Shown here piece by piece: positions 13,812 through 27,000 of a stretch of 64,000 nucleotides of DNA. Location: positions 62,001 to 126,000 of the forward strand of contig JNEN01000882.1 of NCBI GenBank assembly GCA_000697355.1, in the 5' to 3' direction. Position 1 is the first letter of the stretch; every line of letters begins with the position of its first letter. The DNA is from Syncephalastrum monosporum B8922. Lineage: Eukaryota; Mucoromycota; Mucoromycetes; Mucorales; Syncephalastraceae. The notes under the pieces are model-generated. The model saw only the letters and a program-made list of their open reading frames with translations, had not been told where the DNA came from and ran no database searches. The translations under genes were made by a program, and so were the position numbers.

Positions 13812-15535
13812 TTACTGCCCCCAGTGCCCTGATTTACACATTAATACTGGCCAATACTTATTATGCTCGCCACTTACTGGATGCCCAAAACCGAACCACC
13901 AAACCAAAATAGCAATGACGACGCAGAGAATGATGACGAGGACAAGGCAGCACCATTTTTTCTATGGTACACTCCGTTAGCACGAGCACACGTGGGAATA
14001 CGACTGATTACTTACATGACGCGTGGCCCGTGCGCTTCGAATCGCTTTTCCAATCATGGTATTGCCTTGCTCCAGGTGTCCCACTGTGGTCTCCGCATTC
14101 TGCTCTGCCTGGGTCAGTACCGTACCTTGTTGCTCCACCAGCATTTGCATGTCTTGGAACAATTGGTGCAGTTCCTGTAGAAAAAAGGCAGTGTAAGCCC
14201 ATGCTTGGTATGAAAGCTCGAGTCTTACCAGAATGGTCCGTTCAATTTTCCGGATATCGTCATGCCGGTTTTGTACTTCGGATAAAACAGCGTTGGCTTG
14301 ACCCTTACGCCCTGCGTTCATCAACTGAAAAGAACGGACACTTGTGAGAAGCTGTTTATCGATCCATGGGTGTCTGTATACGTACTGACTGCGCAAAGAC
14401 CTGGGGCGACTCATCAGAATCAATAAGGTTGTCGACCTCCTCAGGAGAAGCATCCGGTTTCACTAAAGAGTGAAGTTGATTTAGTTTATATTAAGGTATA
14501 GCATGCGGTACCAACCAATCCGGATCTGGCGCTCCACGCGTTGACGATATTTCTGTTTATATATTCGTTCCACATCCTGGTACTTTTGGATGGTTTCCAT
14601 AAAACGTTTCCGGATGGCCTCGCTCTGATAGGGATGAGTCACTGTCCGTCAAAAAAGGCTGCAAAAGAGTTTGCTTACTTGAGATCGCCGGATCTGACCG
14701 TCCGAGTCGTCGGGGTAGCGAGTGTTGGATGCTTCGAGGGCTACATGACATGTCGTGAGTTTATATATACGGGGAGGAGGGGGCACGTACGAAAGTGTCC
14801 GTTGCAAGGGCATACCTTTGACACGATCTCTGATATTGTTATTTTGCTTTTGTGTTTCTTGTTTAAGCCTTTCCAGGTCCTTTGCAATCTGTCTGGATTG
14901 CTGTTCATTGAAACTGACAAGTGCAGAGGTATGAAGACGTTCGATTTGCTCAACATTGTCGGTCACGGTACTGATATCAGCTTTAAGACCATCTACCTGT
15001 GATATAAGAAAAAGGAAACATCAGCTTCGACAAGAGCAACGGCTGTGTATCGTTTTCGTTTAGAAACCTCCTCAAAAAAGCCGTCCATGGTATTAAGCTG
15101 AGCTGGAGGTCTCTGCCGAAGAGGATACGCCTCGACTTCGTGTCCTGCCGAGTAGTACTCAGCACCACCGCCGCTAACAAAAGAATCCGATTGCGGCTGT
15201 GCGGAGGGCGAGAAGGTGCGCGAAGGTGCTGTGTTTTGAGCAAAAGGATTCACCCTTCGCCCACCTGGGGATTGAGACCGCTGTGCATGGTATCCCGTGG
15301 GTGTTCGACGTGGTCCGAATCCGTCGCTACAGCAAATGGAAAGCAGACGAAGGCGTCAAAAACAGAACATTTTGTTTGTATGCTTCAAACATTTCAGCGA
15401 ACCTGTCCCAGCGGGCGTCTTGCGAGGATGATCCCTACGAACAAGGACGATAATAGTGAGGGGATCAAAAGCGATAAAGAAGTAGAGGAATACCCTAAGT
15501 TCCGCCGTGCGGTCTCTGCTGTAAGAGTTGGACAT
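13812..15535 (-). CDS. Plasma-membrane syntaxin (Qa-SNARE, Sso1/2-type)
   Basis: t-SNARE for exocytic vesicle fusion. Reading from the right: a Pro/Gly/Arg-rich N-terminus, then MDGFFEE joined by an intron to VDGLKADISTVTDNVEQIE (Habc helix A), further Habc helices (RLKQETQKQNNNIRDRVKG, ETIQKYQDVERIYKQKYRQR), a linker with SPEEVDNLIDSDESP, the SNARE motif with its ionic-layer Gln in DMQMLVEQQGTVL, then KKWCCLVLVIILCVVIAILV as membrane anchor. Two ends are uncertain. The likely first exon starts at ATG 15535 (MSNSYSRDRTAEL), but the first splice phase was not settled. After the anchor the frame can read 24 more residues to the stop at 13812, or splice at GTAAGT near 13872 and stop almost at once. 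Confidence 0.85.
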
Positions 15536-15975
15536 AAGGGTGAAAGGAGCGTAGCCAACGCGTTTTGTGGAAAACAAGAATATATTTTTTTTTTATGAAA
15601 AGAAAAAAAAATTGAATGGCGGGTAGCTTGAGCTGGGGTTTGGAAATTAGACCCAATTCAGATATGAACCGGTGCAAATGTCTGGTATTTATGGCCTCTG
15701 CTAATAGTTTCTCATGTGCTGGTCGTCTTCTACCTCCATGGTCCGGGAGTTACGCAGAGTGTGCCTCCTCTGAACGTACAGCAGAGAAAAGTAGCGCAGC
15801 AGTAATGCATGTATGGATGTTCATGTATGTACACAAACACTGTAACAGCTTGAGTTGCATGAAACGAGAAAGACAGAGACACTCCAAAAATGGAGGGCGG
15901 TAAAATGATTAGTTCGCGTTCGCGTTTTTCTCGTGTTTCGCGGCGAGCTGTCTGAGTCCGGTCCAGTTTTCTACA
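15536..15975. promoter_or_regulatory. Divergent intergenic region, syntaxin (-) and CANIN-like gene (+)
   Basis: About 440 bp lie between the proposed starts of two divergent genes, so it should hold both promoters. A/T homopolymers occur near 15585-15612. No specific factor site is claimed. Confidence 0.4.
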
Positions 15976-18254
15976 ATGTCGTTGAATATACCCGCACGAA
16001 GAAGCAAACGCATTCGTGTATCGCCTGCAACGCAACAGCCCGAACAAGCACCCGAACGGCCAGAAAGTCATGACGAAGACAAACGACTCCACGTATCCTC
16101 CGTTTCGCAGCTCGTACAGCAAAGACGCAAGCGAGTTGAAATGGACCAGCGCCTTCAATCGGTACGTGCCTTTTGATCGTTCCTGAGTCTCGGTTATCCG
16201 CTCATTCTTGCATTTCTGTTGCGGCACAGCTTTTCGATCAGCTGAATCAAGAGCCTCTGTTTGAAGATCAGTTCGATTCGGATAAAGAAGACGAAACAGA
16301 AAAAGCGACACTTCCTCCACCGTTAGAGATCAACGACGACGATCTACTCGCCACCGACGAAGAAGAAGAAGGACAGGTAGCAGCGCAGGACATGGGCCAC
16401 GAATCACTCGAGGTGTTAGCGGCCCAGGCAAGCAAGTTCATGGATGAGAAGAGCATGCAAAGTATGCAGCGGTTCAAAGAGGTATACGCCTGTCTGGCAT
16501 GCATGAAAGAAGAGGCTCAACAGTAAATTTACTTGTTTAGGTGCTGACTCGTACTGGACCCACTGCAGTAGAGAAAGAAACCTACCGCTTCTTTTCAGAC
16601 AGATGCAATGTAAGAGAAAAAGACAGACCGATGCGCCGGAAGCTTAGTGAGTCCTATCAGATACCCGACCCGCTTTTGCTGGAGGATCCCAGCGACTCTC
16701 ACGTTGATCAAACCACACGAGCAAGAGAAGAATACATTTACAAATTATCAAGCAGTGAGTCACCCGACTATAAACCGTTCCCTGTACTCATATCGGTTAG
16801 ATGCCGAGGACCGTAGCTTATTGCTTCGCACGAGCCCCATGAGGCACTGGCTAAGAGTTGGTTGGCCATGTCCGCATCATGTATATCAATGGCTTTTCGA
16901 GATAGGTAAATTTTCCATACCCTATGGAAATCGTCAGCTCATATTCACCTCTGGATAGTCGCATTTGATACACCGGATAATGCTATACAAGCTTATAACA
17001 CGCTCAAGGCCATGTGGTACAATCTGGTAAGCACCTCCAGGATACAATACAATAAGTTGCTCATCCGTACAAGGGCGAAGATCCAATACCATACATTGAC
17101 GAATCAACGGATATCCTGTTCCAAGCGCGGAACGAAAACCGATATATCAGCCTTTCGACCTTTAAACACGTCTTAGCTGGATATGGAGCCATCAGGTCCG
17201 AGATGGAGCAAACAGCTACAGAACAGCATGAGATGGAGGACACAAGCATGATATCCGTCCTTTCTCAAGACCTCCCTACCAGTCCTGTGGATGAGGGTCG
17301 GCGGATACCGCTCAAGCAGTTTGGTCTCGTCCTGAAGCTTTTCTCGTATTCTGTGCGCACATGGTAAGAAATATCCGCCGTATTTAGGAAATCTAACCAC
17401 GACATACATTCATGTAGGCCTATGGCGTATCCTGGCGATCGCATCAAATATATCATTCGACTGCTCTGTCAAATAACGTTGGATAAGACTGGATCTTTTC
17501 TGCGGCAGGAGCTTCAAAACGCTGTTGCTGCATGCCTTGACGCACTTGATAAAGACCTTTGGAAAAATCAGGTACGCTCGGATATAACCCAGAGGCGACC
17601 GCGACGACTCATACATCGACTTTGTCATTTTAGGTGCAAAATTTGGCAGAAGAGCTATGCCAACGTTTCCCAAAGGTATCACTTCTACTCCAGCTTCTCG
17701 AGGGTTTGAAGCCTTCCAGCAGGCGTAGCCAGCTTCTTCGGCGACATGTCGCCATTCTCGCCCTTAACACAGCTTACCAAAGCCAAGGCGGAACCGAGAT
17801 TGAGAGCTACAACACCAGTATTTTACACCAAGTTCTCAACATTATTACCGCCAAAGATAGCATCTTCCAAAAGCGCGACGTAGACTACACGCAGATGCTA
17901 CCACAAGCCAGCATGCTCGATGCTGCTGTGGGTAACAATGAGCATGAATTTCACAAGAACCGGGTAAGTCAACCAGAAGGGAGACTTGTTTCCAATATAC
18001 TTACGAAATATGTATCATAGGCCATAGTAAAGGACATCGTTTTACAGCTTCAACTCATCAACCGCCGAATAGGTATACAACGTCAGCAATAGGGAAAACG
18101 TTCCAGACTTACTTAATCGTACCATTGGGTAGGCGCTCGCTTGGGTGTGCTCGAACGGACCAAAAGCAGCGAAGCATTACAGCGATTGTGGAATAGATTG
18201 GCGTATTACATCGGTCGTGACGCCACGGGTGCACTGGAAGACCATCATATTTAA
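15976..18254 (+). CDS. Putative CANIN-domain protein (SLF2/Nse6-like, SMC5/6-associated)
   Basis: A spliced gene of about ten exons. It opens with a basic, disordered N-terminus (MSLNIPARRSKRIRVSP), then an acidic stretch (EINDDDLLATDEEEEG) and a helical region FMDEKSMQSMQRFKE/VLTRTGPTAVEKETYRFF. The folded part includes WLFEIVAFDTPDNAIQAYNT-LKAMWYNL (formed across an intron), FGLVLKLFSYSVRTW, IKYIIRLLCQITLDK and a C-terminal helix LQRLWNRLAYYIGRD ending EDHHI. The WLFEIVAFDTPDNA pattern recalls the CANIN domain of SLF2/FAM178, which recruits SMC5/6 to damaged or viral DNA. This is my recollection of the family, not a search result; it may be an unrelated helical-repeat protein. It is convergent with eRF1. 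Confidence 0.5.
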
Positions 18255-18705
18255 ACAAAGCGCAAGAGAAAAGTGTTGCTTCATCATCGACGTTAATACA
18301 CGCGAGTATCGAATCATTTATTTGTCAAAATGAAAAGACCATCCTGAAACGAGCAGGATGGTAAAGATGCGATAGATGCCAAACGGGTTGCGTAGGTCTC
18401 TTGGCTAATCCATCGACTTGAGTGTGTTGATATATTCCAATGTCCAGAATGAGTCCGTAAAGTTGTAAAAGCTGTCCTAGCAGGGCGACCCCCTCCGCCC
18501 TACGCACCGAGCCGCCATGGTTGCTCTTGGCACGATGACCGCTCGGATGACCGCCACCGCCACTGTCTCCTTGGTGATGTCCGCCTGGGTCATCCTTGCA
18601 ACGACGCCACCAGCGCCACCCCTGCTGGTGCTCGCGTTGACGGTGACCTGTTTGGCGTGGCGGCCGCGAGAACCCACCCGCAACTCTGGACATTGGAAAG
18701 AAAAT
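18255..18705. other. Convergent 3' region of the CANIN-like gene and eRF1
   Basis: The part at 18480-18690 is unusually GC-rich for an intergenic region and stays open on the minus strand (18693 to 18325), encoding a Gly/His/Arg-rich peptide such as DPGGHHQGDSGGGGHPSGHR. It follows directly after the eRF1 stop, so it could be eRF1 3' UTR, a small gene or a remnant. No family was recognised. Confidence 0.4.
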
Positions 18706-20174
18706 TCAATCCGAGAAGAACTCGTCCTCAGAGTCGTAGGCAAGTTGTTCAAAGTTCACCTTGTAGCGCAAGAGACCGCCGACACCACCAAAGCCCTTGA
18801 CAAACTGGGCGCCTTCCTGAGAACGGTCCGTGACAAAGTCGAGGGTGGCGCCAAAGTCCTTGTAGGATTCGGTGAACCACTCGAGCAGCGGCTGCGAGTG
18901 CGCCAACTCGACTTCCTGGCCCTGGAGGATATTGCCGTTGCGCTCCTGCTCCTTGGGGACGTGCACGACATGCTCCGCCTGCTCCTCGTCACGCAGCACA
19001 CAACGCATCATGTCGAGGTTCTCGTACACGATCAGGCGTTCCACCGCGCCCATCTCGAGGGCCTTGAGGGTATCATCCACGCCGTAGCAGAATTTGCCCG
19101 TGTCTTGCGAGATGTTGTCAAAGTAGGCCTGAATGAGCTTCTTTTCCTGGACAAACTTGACGTTCGAGAGCGACTCGGCCGAGAGCTCGATGGCCTGGTT
19201 GAAGCCATTCTCACCGCCGTACGAGACATCGACCACCTTGACGATCTTTGCCTGCAGACGCTGGTCAAACATGTCGGACTGGGACAGTTCGGTCTTGAAG
19301 TCGGCAGAACCGGCCAAGACAAGACCGGCGACGTTGATTTTGTCGTTGGTCAAGAAAAAACTAGCCGCCAGCTCTGCAATCTTGCGCACATAATTGTGGC
19401 GCTTTTCTTCACGAAGACGCGAGAAACGGAGGGCGGACTGACCACCACGGCCGTGCTTCTTGGGCAGATCGACTTGCAGTTTGTGGATCACCTCGCGCGT
19501 GTTGCCCGACAGGGTACCAAACAGCGAGCCGTTACCGTCCATGACGATGAAGCCAAACTTGGCATCGGTTTCCAGGAGCTCGGACAACGCTTCGGTGTGG
19601 AACTTGTTGTCACAAAGGTACAGGGAAGTGTTGATGGGCTTGTGAGGCTCAAAATCAATGTTGACCTTCTTTTCCTTGCCCTCTTCCGTGACAATAGTGC
19701 CACAGTAAACGACAAGACCATTGTTGGGCACTGTTTCATCAAATAGGACATTCGTTAAGAATCTATGAATGCGTGCCTATTTACACTGACCTCGGTTGTA
19801 CAGCTTTAGACGCTGCTGGGTCGACGTAATCGCGCTCAACACCGACAAACGGTTCACGCGGGATTTGATGTTGGAGGCTGTGCCGTACTCATCCGCCAAC
19901 ATCTTGCTCACTTGCGAGATTTGACTCTTTGGAGCTACAAGGTATGACGGTTAGAGACCAGAGACCACGCAAGACCTTCGTGCCTGACATGGCGACTTAC
20001 GTATAATGAGTGAGATCATGGAGGTGCCATTGCTATGCAGAAAAGTGTTGGCGGCGAATCAATTTGAGACACACTGGCCACCTACCCTCTGGCTGCCTCG
20101 AGGCTCTTGATGAGTCTCTTGATCTTCCAGATCTCAATGTTCTGCTCAGCTGCCGTCTGCTGATCGTGCGACAT
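18706..20174 (-). CDS. Eukaryotic peptide chain release factor subunit 1 (eRF1)
   Basis: Recognises all three stop codons and triggers peptide release together with eRF3. From ATG 20174-20172 ([20 protein letters not shown]) to the stop at 18708-18706 (acidic end SEDEFFSD). Key motifs are all present: TASNIKS (NIKS stop-codon recognition), SLYLCDNKF (YxCxxxF), and [10 protein letters not shown] with the catalytic GGQ. The large 3' exon carries the middle and C-terminal domains ([18 protein letters not shown]). No departures from the standard motifs suggest codon reassignment, consistent with standard stops elsewhere in the window. A 409-residue frame on the opposite strand is a shadow of this gene. 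Confidence 0.96.
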
Positions 20175-21022
20175 GGTCCTATCTGCAGAAAAATAAAGGA
20201 AAAAAAAGTATTCCAGGGAGAGAAAAGAAAAAGGGCCGAACCACGCTACTGGGCTCTTTTTTTTCTGCGTGCCGTTCGACCTAAACCATTTAGGGAAACT
20301 CCTGATCCTTCCCTTTTTCTGCTCAGTCAAAAAAAATATAGAAAAAAGAACCCACCATGACGTTGGTTCCTGAGTTTACTTGCGCCACTGACGTACAGGG
20401 GGTCAGCGTAAAAGACACTACAGAGCTTATGGATGTGAAATAATTTATCAAACTATTGATGCCCTCAAACAGACCGCGTACATCCACTCAATAGGTCAAA
20501 AAGCTTCACTACTTCGTTATCTCATTATTCCATTTACTTTGACGAGCCTCCTTGTTATTTCTTCGTGTTCTCTATTGTCATACGACACCATCGTGCATTT
20601 TTAGCATCCAAAGCAAACTCCACCCGTCATACACACATACAAAAGCATCATGAGCCCCACGTTACCCCTGTTAATGCGACTGTAAGGTGCTTGAAACAAC
20701 CACCTAGTCCGTCGCCCACCGTATAAATGCACGAACAGTCCAAGTCTACCTACAGGCGTCGAAGATCGCGTAATTCCATAGCGCCATCTGCATAAGCAAA
20801 TTTGCACACTGAAACAAGAGTGAGAATAATCGTATCCCGTTCATGGACGCTATATATTTATGTATTTACAACGTTGCGTTGGTCTTTTTTGGGCTCTCTA
20901 TCTGTATTAAACATACATAGGAAGGAAGGAAGGAGGAGGAGGTGTGGTATCAAAATGTAGATGATGCAAGTATAAAAAAAAAGGAAAAAGGAAATATGAC
21001 AAGGAGATAAATGGCGGATGGT
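20175..21022. other. Intergenic region between eRF1 and Cdc24
   Basis: It holds the eRF1 promoter side and the Cdc24 3' end. A GGAAGGAAGGAAGGAGGAGG tract lies near 20920-20940. No gene was recognised. Confidence 0.4.
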
Positions 21023-24000
21023 TTAGACGGTGACAAAGAGGTTGACGGCAGAATGCGCGTTGCGGTTTTCAAACGCCATCTGGACGTCGTCGTCCGAGTT
21101 GATGGTGATGAGATCGCCGTCTTCGTCTTGGTACTTGAGACGGAGAACGTCGGACTGCTTGAGGTTCGCGACAAGCCGTATTTTTTTCTCGACGCGCTCC
21201 ATGAGCTCTGCGAACCCTATTTCTTCGGGTACCACAATCACATAGATGCCGTCGTTGTAGCTCAGCTTGACTTTGAAGGTGCCTGGCGAGTTGGGCACGG
21301 CCGATACAACACGGTCGATCTGGGATTGCAGCGAGGAGGCCATCTCGGAGAGACGCGGCGCGGACGGCCCGTTGGCACGGTCGCTATTAGCCTTGGTGTA
21401 GAGGGTGCGGGAGTTGATCGGGACCTGGGGCATCTGTTCCCATTGTTGCGCATTTTTATGGATGTTGGGGCTACTCTGAGAGCGCACACGGGTGTGATGA
21501 AGAGGCATGGGTGGTTGTTGTTGCTGCTGCTGCTGCTGAGATGGCACCGGGGGCATACCGGGAGCGGCAGCCGAGTGCGATTGACTGCGTCCGATCGGAG
21601 CCGGGCGATACTCATCTGGTGGCATGTCGCTCGTCATGAATTTGCTAGCAATGTCCACCAGGGGCGAGGCATCGTCGTTGCGGCGGTGCCAGGAGGAAGC
21701 AGCGCTGCTCGTAGAAGCACGCGACGAAGGGGACGAAGGTGAGGAAGGTGGAGGCGAGGCAGGGTAGTCGGGTGTGCGCGGCAACGGCGACAGGTTCATG
21801 CCAGGCATCGATCTGCCCCCACTCGCAGTGCCATTATTAGCTTTCCAGGTGGCAGCATCCTGGCTGCTCTTGCGGAGCATACTTGGCCGCATGCCATTCA
21901 GGACCTGCTGTGCTGACAGCGAGTTGCTTCGCGAACGTGTTGTGTTAAAATCATCCTCGTACTCGTCCTCCTCGTCTTCCTCCTCGTCTTCATCCTCATC
22001 TTCATCATCAATATAGGAGGCAATGTCGCTGTTGGTGTGCGTCGGTGTGGCCGGGGTCGACATGGACAGAAGATGTGTGTTGGGCACATGTGATTTGGGC
22101 TGGCTACGCGTCTTGTTGAGAGTGGTTTCCCATAATTTGAGTTGCTCCTCGTTCCGGAACTTGAGAATGAATCGCTCAATTTCTTTGTCCTTAAACTCTA
22201 CCATCAGGGCCCAAACGCCTGATATACAGCACACAATAGGTGAGCAAGGGCTCGCATGGGGGGGGGGGCACACGATTAACACATACCAGGCTGGGATTTG
22301 TTTTGGATACTGACAATACGGTTGGTGTAAATTTTGCCCTTGGCCTGCAGACTGCCACGCCGCTTTTTCTTGATGGAGAGCGTATTAGTTTTGGTGAGCC
22401 GGTTCTTGTTGGCATCCTTGTGCTCCTTGCAAATGAGCAGTCTCTTTTCAAAAAGGAACAGCTGCAGTTCGCGTTCATTATCGTTACTGAGCATAGTTAT
22501 CTTGCCCTGGAGCAATAAAGCGCCACTGGCATCCACGTCTTGTTCCTGTGATACCATACATGTAAGGGATATGCAGAAAGGGATGAAAGGGGGCCCAGGA
22601 GGCGAGAGACACTTACGCTCTGATCATCAATGCGGCGCTTGAGTTCCTCGACAGCTTGCACGTTCTCGTGCTTGCGCTGTGTCTCATTGACTTTTTCGGT
22701 GACGCGCTTGATGGCTTCGAGGCCATCCTGCATCTCGGCGTAGTATGGCCATTCGCTGTTCGTGGTCTTGATGAGCTGGCTCAAGAGCAGGGGATATTTG
22801 CAGATACGTTGTACAGGTTTGATGAGCATGGAGGGTAGTTCGTAAGTTGGGTTTAGAATGTCGGCGAGCTTCTGCAGCTTTGGGGTTTCTTGAACTACGA
22901 GGTCCTGTGCCGAGTAGTAGTTGGAGCAATAGGGCTCGTAGACGGAGAACGCTTCCTCCATCTGTTCGAAAAGAAGACAGAAGCGCTGCTCCTCGGGTAT
23001 CTTGGTGCCATGGTCTTCGAGCTGAATCAGGAAGCGGCGCTGGAAATCAACAAGGTTGTTTAGGTTACCAAACAGGTAATGGATGGTGTCGGGCGACAGG
23101 ATTTTTTGGGCTTGCAACTCGCGCATGTAATTCTGTGTAGGTCATTTAGGGCAAGACAGAATAGGATGATGGGATAAAAAGAAAAAGAACAAAGAAGTTA
23201 GGAAAAACTGTTTAGGCGGGGAGAGCACACACTGCAAGTGCTGCAGATTGAATGCCCGTTTCTTTTTTACCTGCAGGATTTCCAGGTCCTGGACATATTT
23301 GCGTTCGGTCTCGAGCAGCTCAAGTACGACTTTGTCTCGAGTGTCTTTGGGTGCATTGGGGTCTGAATTGCGATCCGAGGAGCGTACGGAGATGACGCCT
23401 TGCTGCTCGAGGAGGATGAGGATCTTATCGACAGTATTCACAACCTAATATAAAAATCAATTTAGCGTGTTTGGCCAAGGTTGCACAGAAACAATGAGGT
23501 CGGTATGTGCTTATGTATGTGTATATGTACAAAGTGTGGGAGCTAATACAATACCTTGACAAAGCCATTGGTATCGTCCTGGTAAAGGTCAGTGATCGTG
23601 AACAGCTCGTCCTCGGTGAACTTGAGCTGGTCACGGCAGGCCACGATGAAATGGTATACACTCGCTTTGCAGGTATTGACTTGGTTTAGGCTCGGGTTGC
23701 GGTCCACCTTCAGGGTTTTCTCGGTGTTCAGGGCATTAAACAGGTTGCAGAGAGGCGATCCACGCCGACAAATGGTCCACAGCTTGGAGAGCGGGTCGCC
23801 ATTGGTGGGCGTAGACGGTTCTGATGATGAGGGCGATGAAGCGGGAACGAGTGAGAGCATGTCAGCTTCGAGGTAGTCGGCCATGCCGTCGACGAGGGCC
23901 AGTCGGTCGAGGACGGAGCGGCAGGGGTGATAAAGAGAGGAGGCTTGTGCAGGCTTCGTCGCCGTAGGAAGAGGTGTCGGGAGTGGCGTATCGACTACCG

Positions 24001-24067
24001 AAATGTTGGCAACGGTTGGCAAGGTACCCATAGACGGGGTCCTCCGCTTCAAGGCCAATGCAGCCAT
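21023..24067 (-). CDS. Cdc24-type Rho/Cdc42 guanine nucleotide exchange factor
   Basis: Activates Cdc42 for polarised growth. The domain order fits Cdc24: an N-terminal Cdc24 calponin-like region (SKLWTICRRGSPLCNLFNAL, VYHFIVACRDQLKFTEDELF), the DH domain beginning VVLELLETERKYVQDLEIL and continuing through MLIKPVQRICKYPLLLSQLI, a PH domain (ELQLFLFEKRLLICKEHK, VWALMVEFKDKEIERFILKF), a long disordered linker with acidic Asp/Glu runs and eight Gln (near 21520), and a C-terminal PB1 domain (FKVKLSYNDGIYVIVVPEEI, YQDEDGDLITINSDDDVQMA) for Bem1-type scaffolds. The start is MAALALKRRTP at 24067. Several introns carry homopolymers, such as 11 G near 22258. Identity is firm. Confidence 0.95.
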
Positions 24068-27000
24068 TGTCTGTAGATATTATCGGTGTTGCGCGGCTGG
24101 AAATGAAAAAGAGAGGGAGAAAAAAGGAACAAGAAGCTCGAGCAAGGGTGGAAGGTTGAAAAAGTGAAAGAGAAAGGACTCGCTTGGTTGCACTCAGGCG
24201 GTGGTTGGAAAAAAAAAAAAAGAAGAGTAAAGAGTTACAGGTCAACGGCAAATTTTGTGTTTCTTTCTGTGCAACAACCTCATTTCCTTGCTTCTATCTC
24301 ATACATCTATGTCCCGTCTGTACCAGTAAGAAAACACCTTTTTCGCGTATTCATTATTCAATAGACCCAGCTCCAACTCCTTTACGACATGCTTTTCACT
24401 CTTGCATTGCATATCCACTTTAATTCCTGATTTTCTTTCAGCTCGATCCCATTGTTCATGTCACACCATCTTAGAGCCTAATCCATTGTTTCCAACGACC
24501 GACGCGCTTAAGAGGAATTTCAATTTCCTTCTTTGTCGTTTTACCAAAAACTAAACACCCCTCTCTCCCCCAGAAATCGATTCCAGACCCGTTGAATTCT
24601 TTCTTTCCCTGCATGTGAAAACTAAAACCAGTGCCCTTATGAAGCGCCCGTACCATTCATCGTATTGCTAAATGGTATTTCAACAGTTCCCACAAAAATA
24701 GACGATAATGAAATGAAGATAAAAATAAGTAAATCTTTTGCCGCGTGTCCATTTGGCAGACCGATTAGACTTGCTGGGTCCTCATTGGCTACTAACTTAT
24801 TGATCCTTGTCCAACGTGTAGCCTACTTCATTTTCTTTTTAGCATGCACCCTGTATATATACATGCCAGCGAGCCAATTCAAATACTTATAGTGTATTTC
24901 GATAGGCCTGTTCCCTATTCTACTTAGGAAACCGATCCATCAAACCCTCTGAATACGTGTGCACAAGCCAGAACATGAAAGGATCGACCTTTTTTCTCTG
25001 TGCGACACGCGAGCGTTTTCTGAGAAAATGACTTTGCCTTTTCTGGGAAAGATGCATCAGTCAGAGGGAATGGTACCTAACTCGAGTGGAATCTGAGCCT
25101 CTCCAGTCCTCTTTATTAATTGACCCAGGGTTCCATTGGCTGGAAAGATCTACACACGCATATGAATACTCTAGCCCCGGACCATTAAAATTCACAATGA
25201 GCGTTTTCTCGCTCCCGCCTGCTTTATCTTAATTTTTTTACATTGAAATGCAGGAGCCAAGAGTGCTAAAAAGTGAAAACATGTCCCTGAATTATAAGAG
25301 ACCTGATACTCGTCGGGCTCGTGCAGCTTAGCGCATTTTTCACCCTTTTTTTTTTATAATGGGCGTTTCGTGTATTAGACCAGTGGCGCACTATGCTTCA
25401 CGAAATCAGCCACTTCGATCGATCTCTGCAACATCGTATAATAAATTCACCTGTATAATTGAGCATTATGCTACTCTATACCATTATCAGTCTTAGGTCG
25501 CAGTATCTCTTCCTTTCTTTTAAAAAACAGTTTTAGCTTTCTTGGGTGAACTGTGTTCCACTGGAACCGTTACATACAACGTCAGGCAAAGGATGTGGGA
25601 CTAAAAAGTCTCGTAAGCAAGCGGCGCTCCTGTCGTAGGACAAGAGCTTCACAGAGGTTCGGTGTCCATAGACGGTAAATCTTGCCAGCAAAGGTACATA
25701 TACACAATTTCAGTACATATTTACATTCATGATAAGCAGAACAATCCGTCCAACGTCGATCCCGATAGACGACCTCTTTTCCGTTTCTCAATGAGTCGAA
25801 AAGACATGATGTTCAGCATAGTGTGCCTGCACATTATACAAAAAGCGCACACACCCCGTTCCGATCCACAGGAATCGAGACAACATGTGTTATGCGTAAG
25901 ATGATATCTCCTAGTTTCTCTCTTCTCATTCAACAGCTTCGTGTTCTGCTATTTTTTTTTTTTTTTTTGGATATTTCGGGAAACAAAAGAAGGCACACAC
26001 ACACCAAAAAACCGTCAAGAACGAAGGTGCCGAAACGAGACGCGCGCGGAAGTAACTATCCCGGTTGCGAAAAGTGTATGCAGCTGGGTAAGTATGACAA
26101 ACAACGGAATTACGGAGAATGGTCCAGTGGCGCGCTAGTGATAATGATCAGTAGCAGAATGTCGTAAAATTGTGACCCAGAGAGATAAGACGGTAAAAAT
26201 ATGACACTGTATCCAGTTCCTCATACACTTGCATATCCAGGTATGCAGTACCTACGAAATAAGTCCACGGTCTCTATGCACAGTTGCATCTTGAAATATC
26301 GTAATATCTGTGTGCATTTCTATAGTGTACCATACACCATAGTTGGTAGCAACAGGCGTCCATCTCTCCTCTATCCTACATCATTAACATCAAAGGTCTG
26401 GGCCGCAAGTACCCGACCACTGGAGGTCGCAAATACTGCTTTAAACCTTTGTGTCACAACCTAGATTTCTTTACACGTCGTTAGTTCCAAATGGACTGTG
26501 CGGCTGAGCCATCTGCGCCTTTGCATTTCTGCATGAACGCACCACTTTCCCTCTCCCTGCGCCGCTTTGCCTGATCGCCACCACCCTATATGCGGCTTCG
26601 ATATAAACTCTTGTCTTTTCTCCGTATAAAGAGCTAACACGTGATTTATATTCGCTGAGACGTCGGCTCGTGTCCATACTCTGCTGGATGAGAATGCGAC
26701 AAAACTCATCATCCAGCCTTCGAGAGTCCTATGTATCGATGGTTTCTGCGATGAAGGCAGGCGTGCAAAAATATACTCTAGCTTGTGATTACGCTGTGGC
26801 TCATTTGGACGCTTTTCTCGTCTGCAACTTAGGCCACATATATTTCCCATGTAAAACGTTAAAAGGTTCGGTATACCTACTTTTCTATAAAAGTTACCGG
26901 GAGACCCGCTATCTCCTACTTCATATTGAATAGAAAATACCTACATAACTAAGTGGGGTATGCATCTCTAAACAGCTTCACTCCTAAATAACGGGGCGAA

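Noticed and set aside
18517..19746. A 409-residue open frame on the plus strand
   Set aside because: It is exactly antisense to the conserved eRF1 exon and has no family resemblance; long antisense frames arise from the GC-biased third codon positions of the real gene.
26461..26850. A 129-residue minus-strand frame in the gene-poor gap
   Set aside because: No recognisable domain, no supporting splice partners and unremarkable codon use; kept only as part of the gap description.
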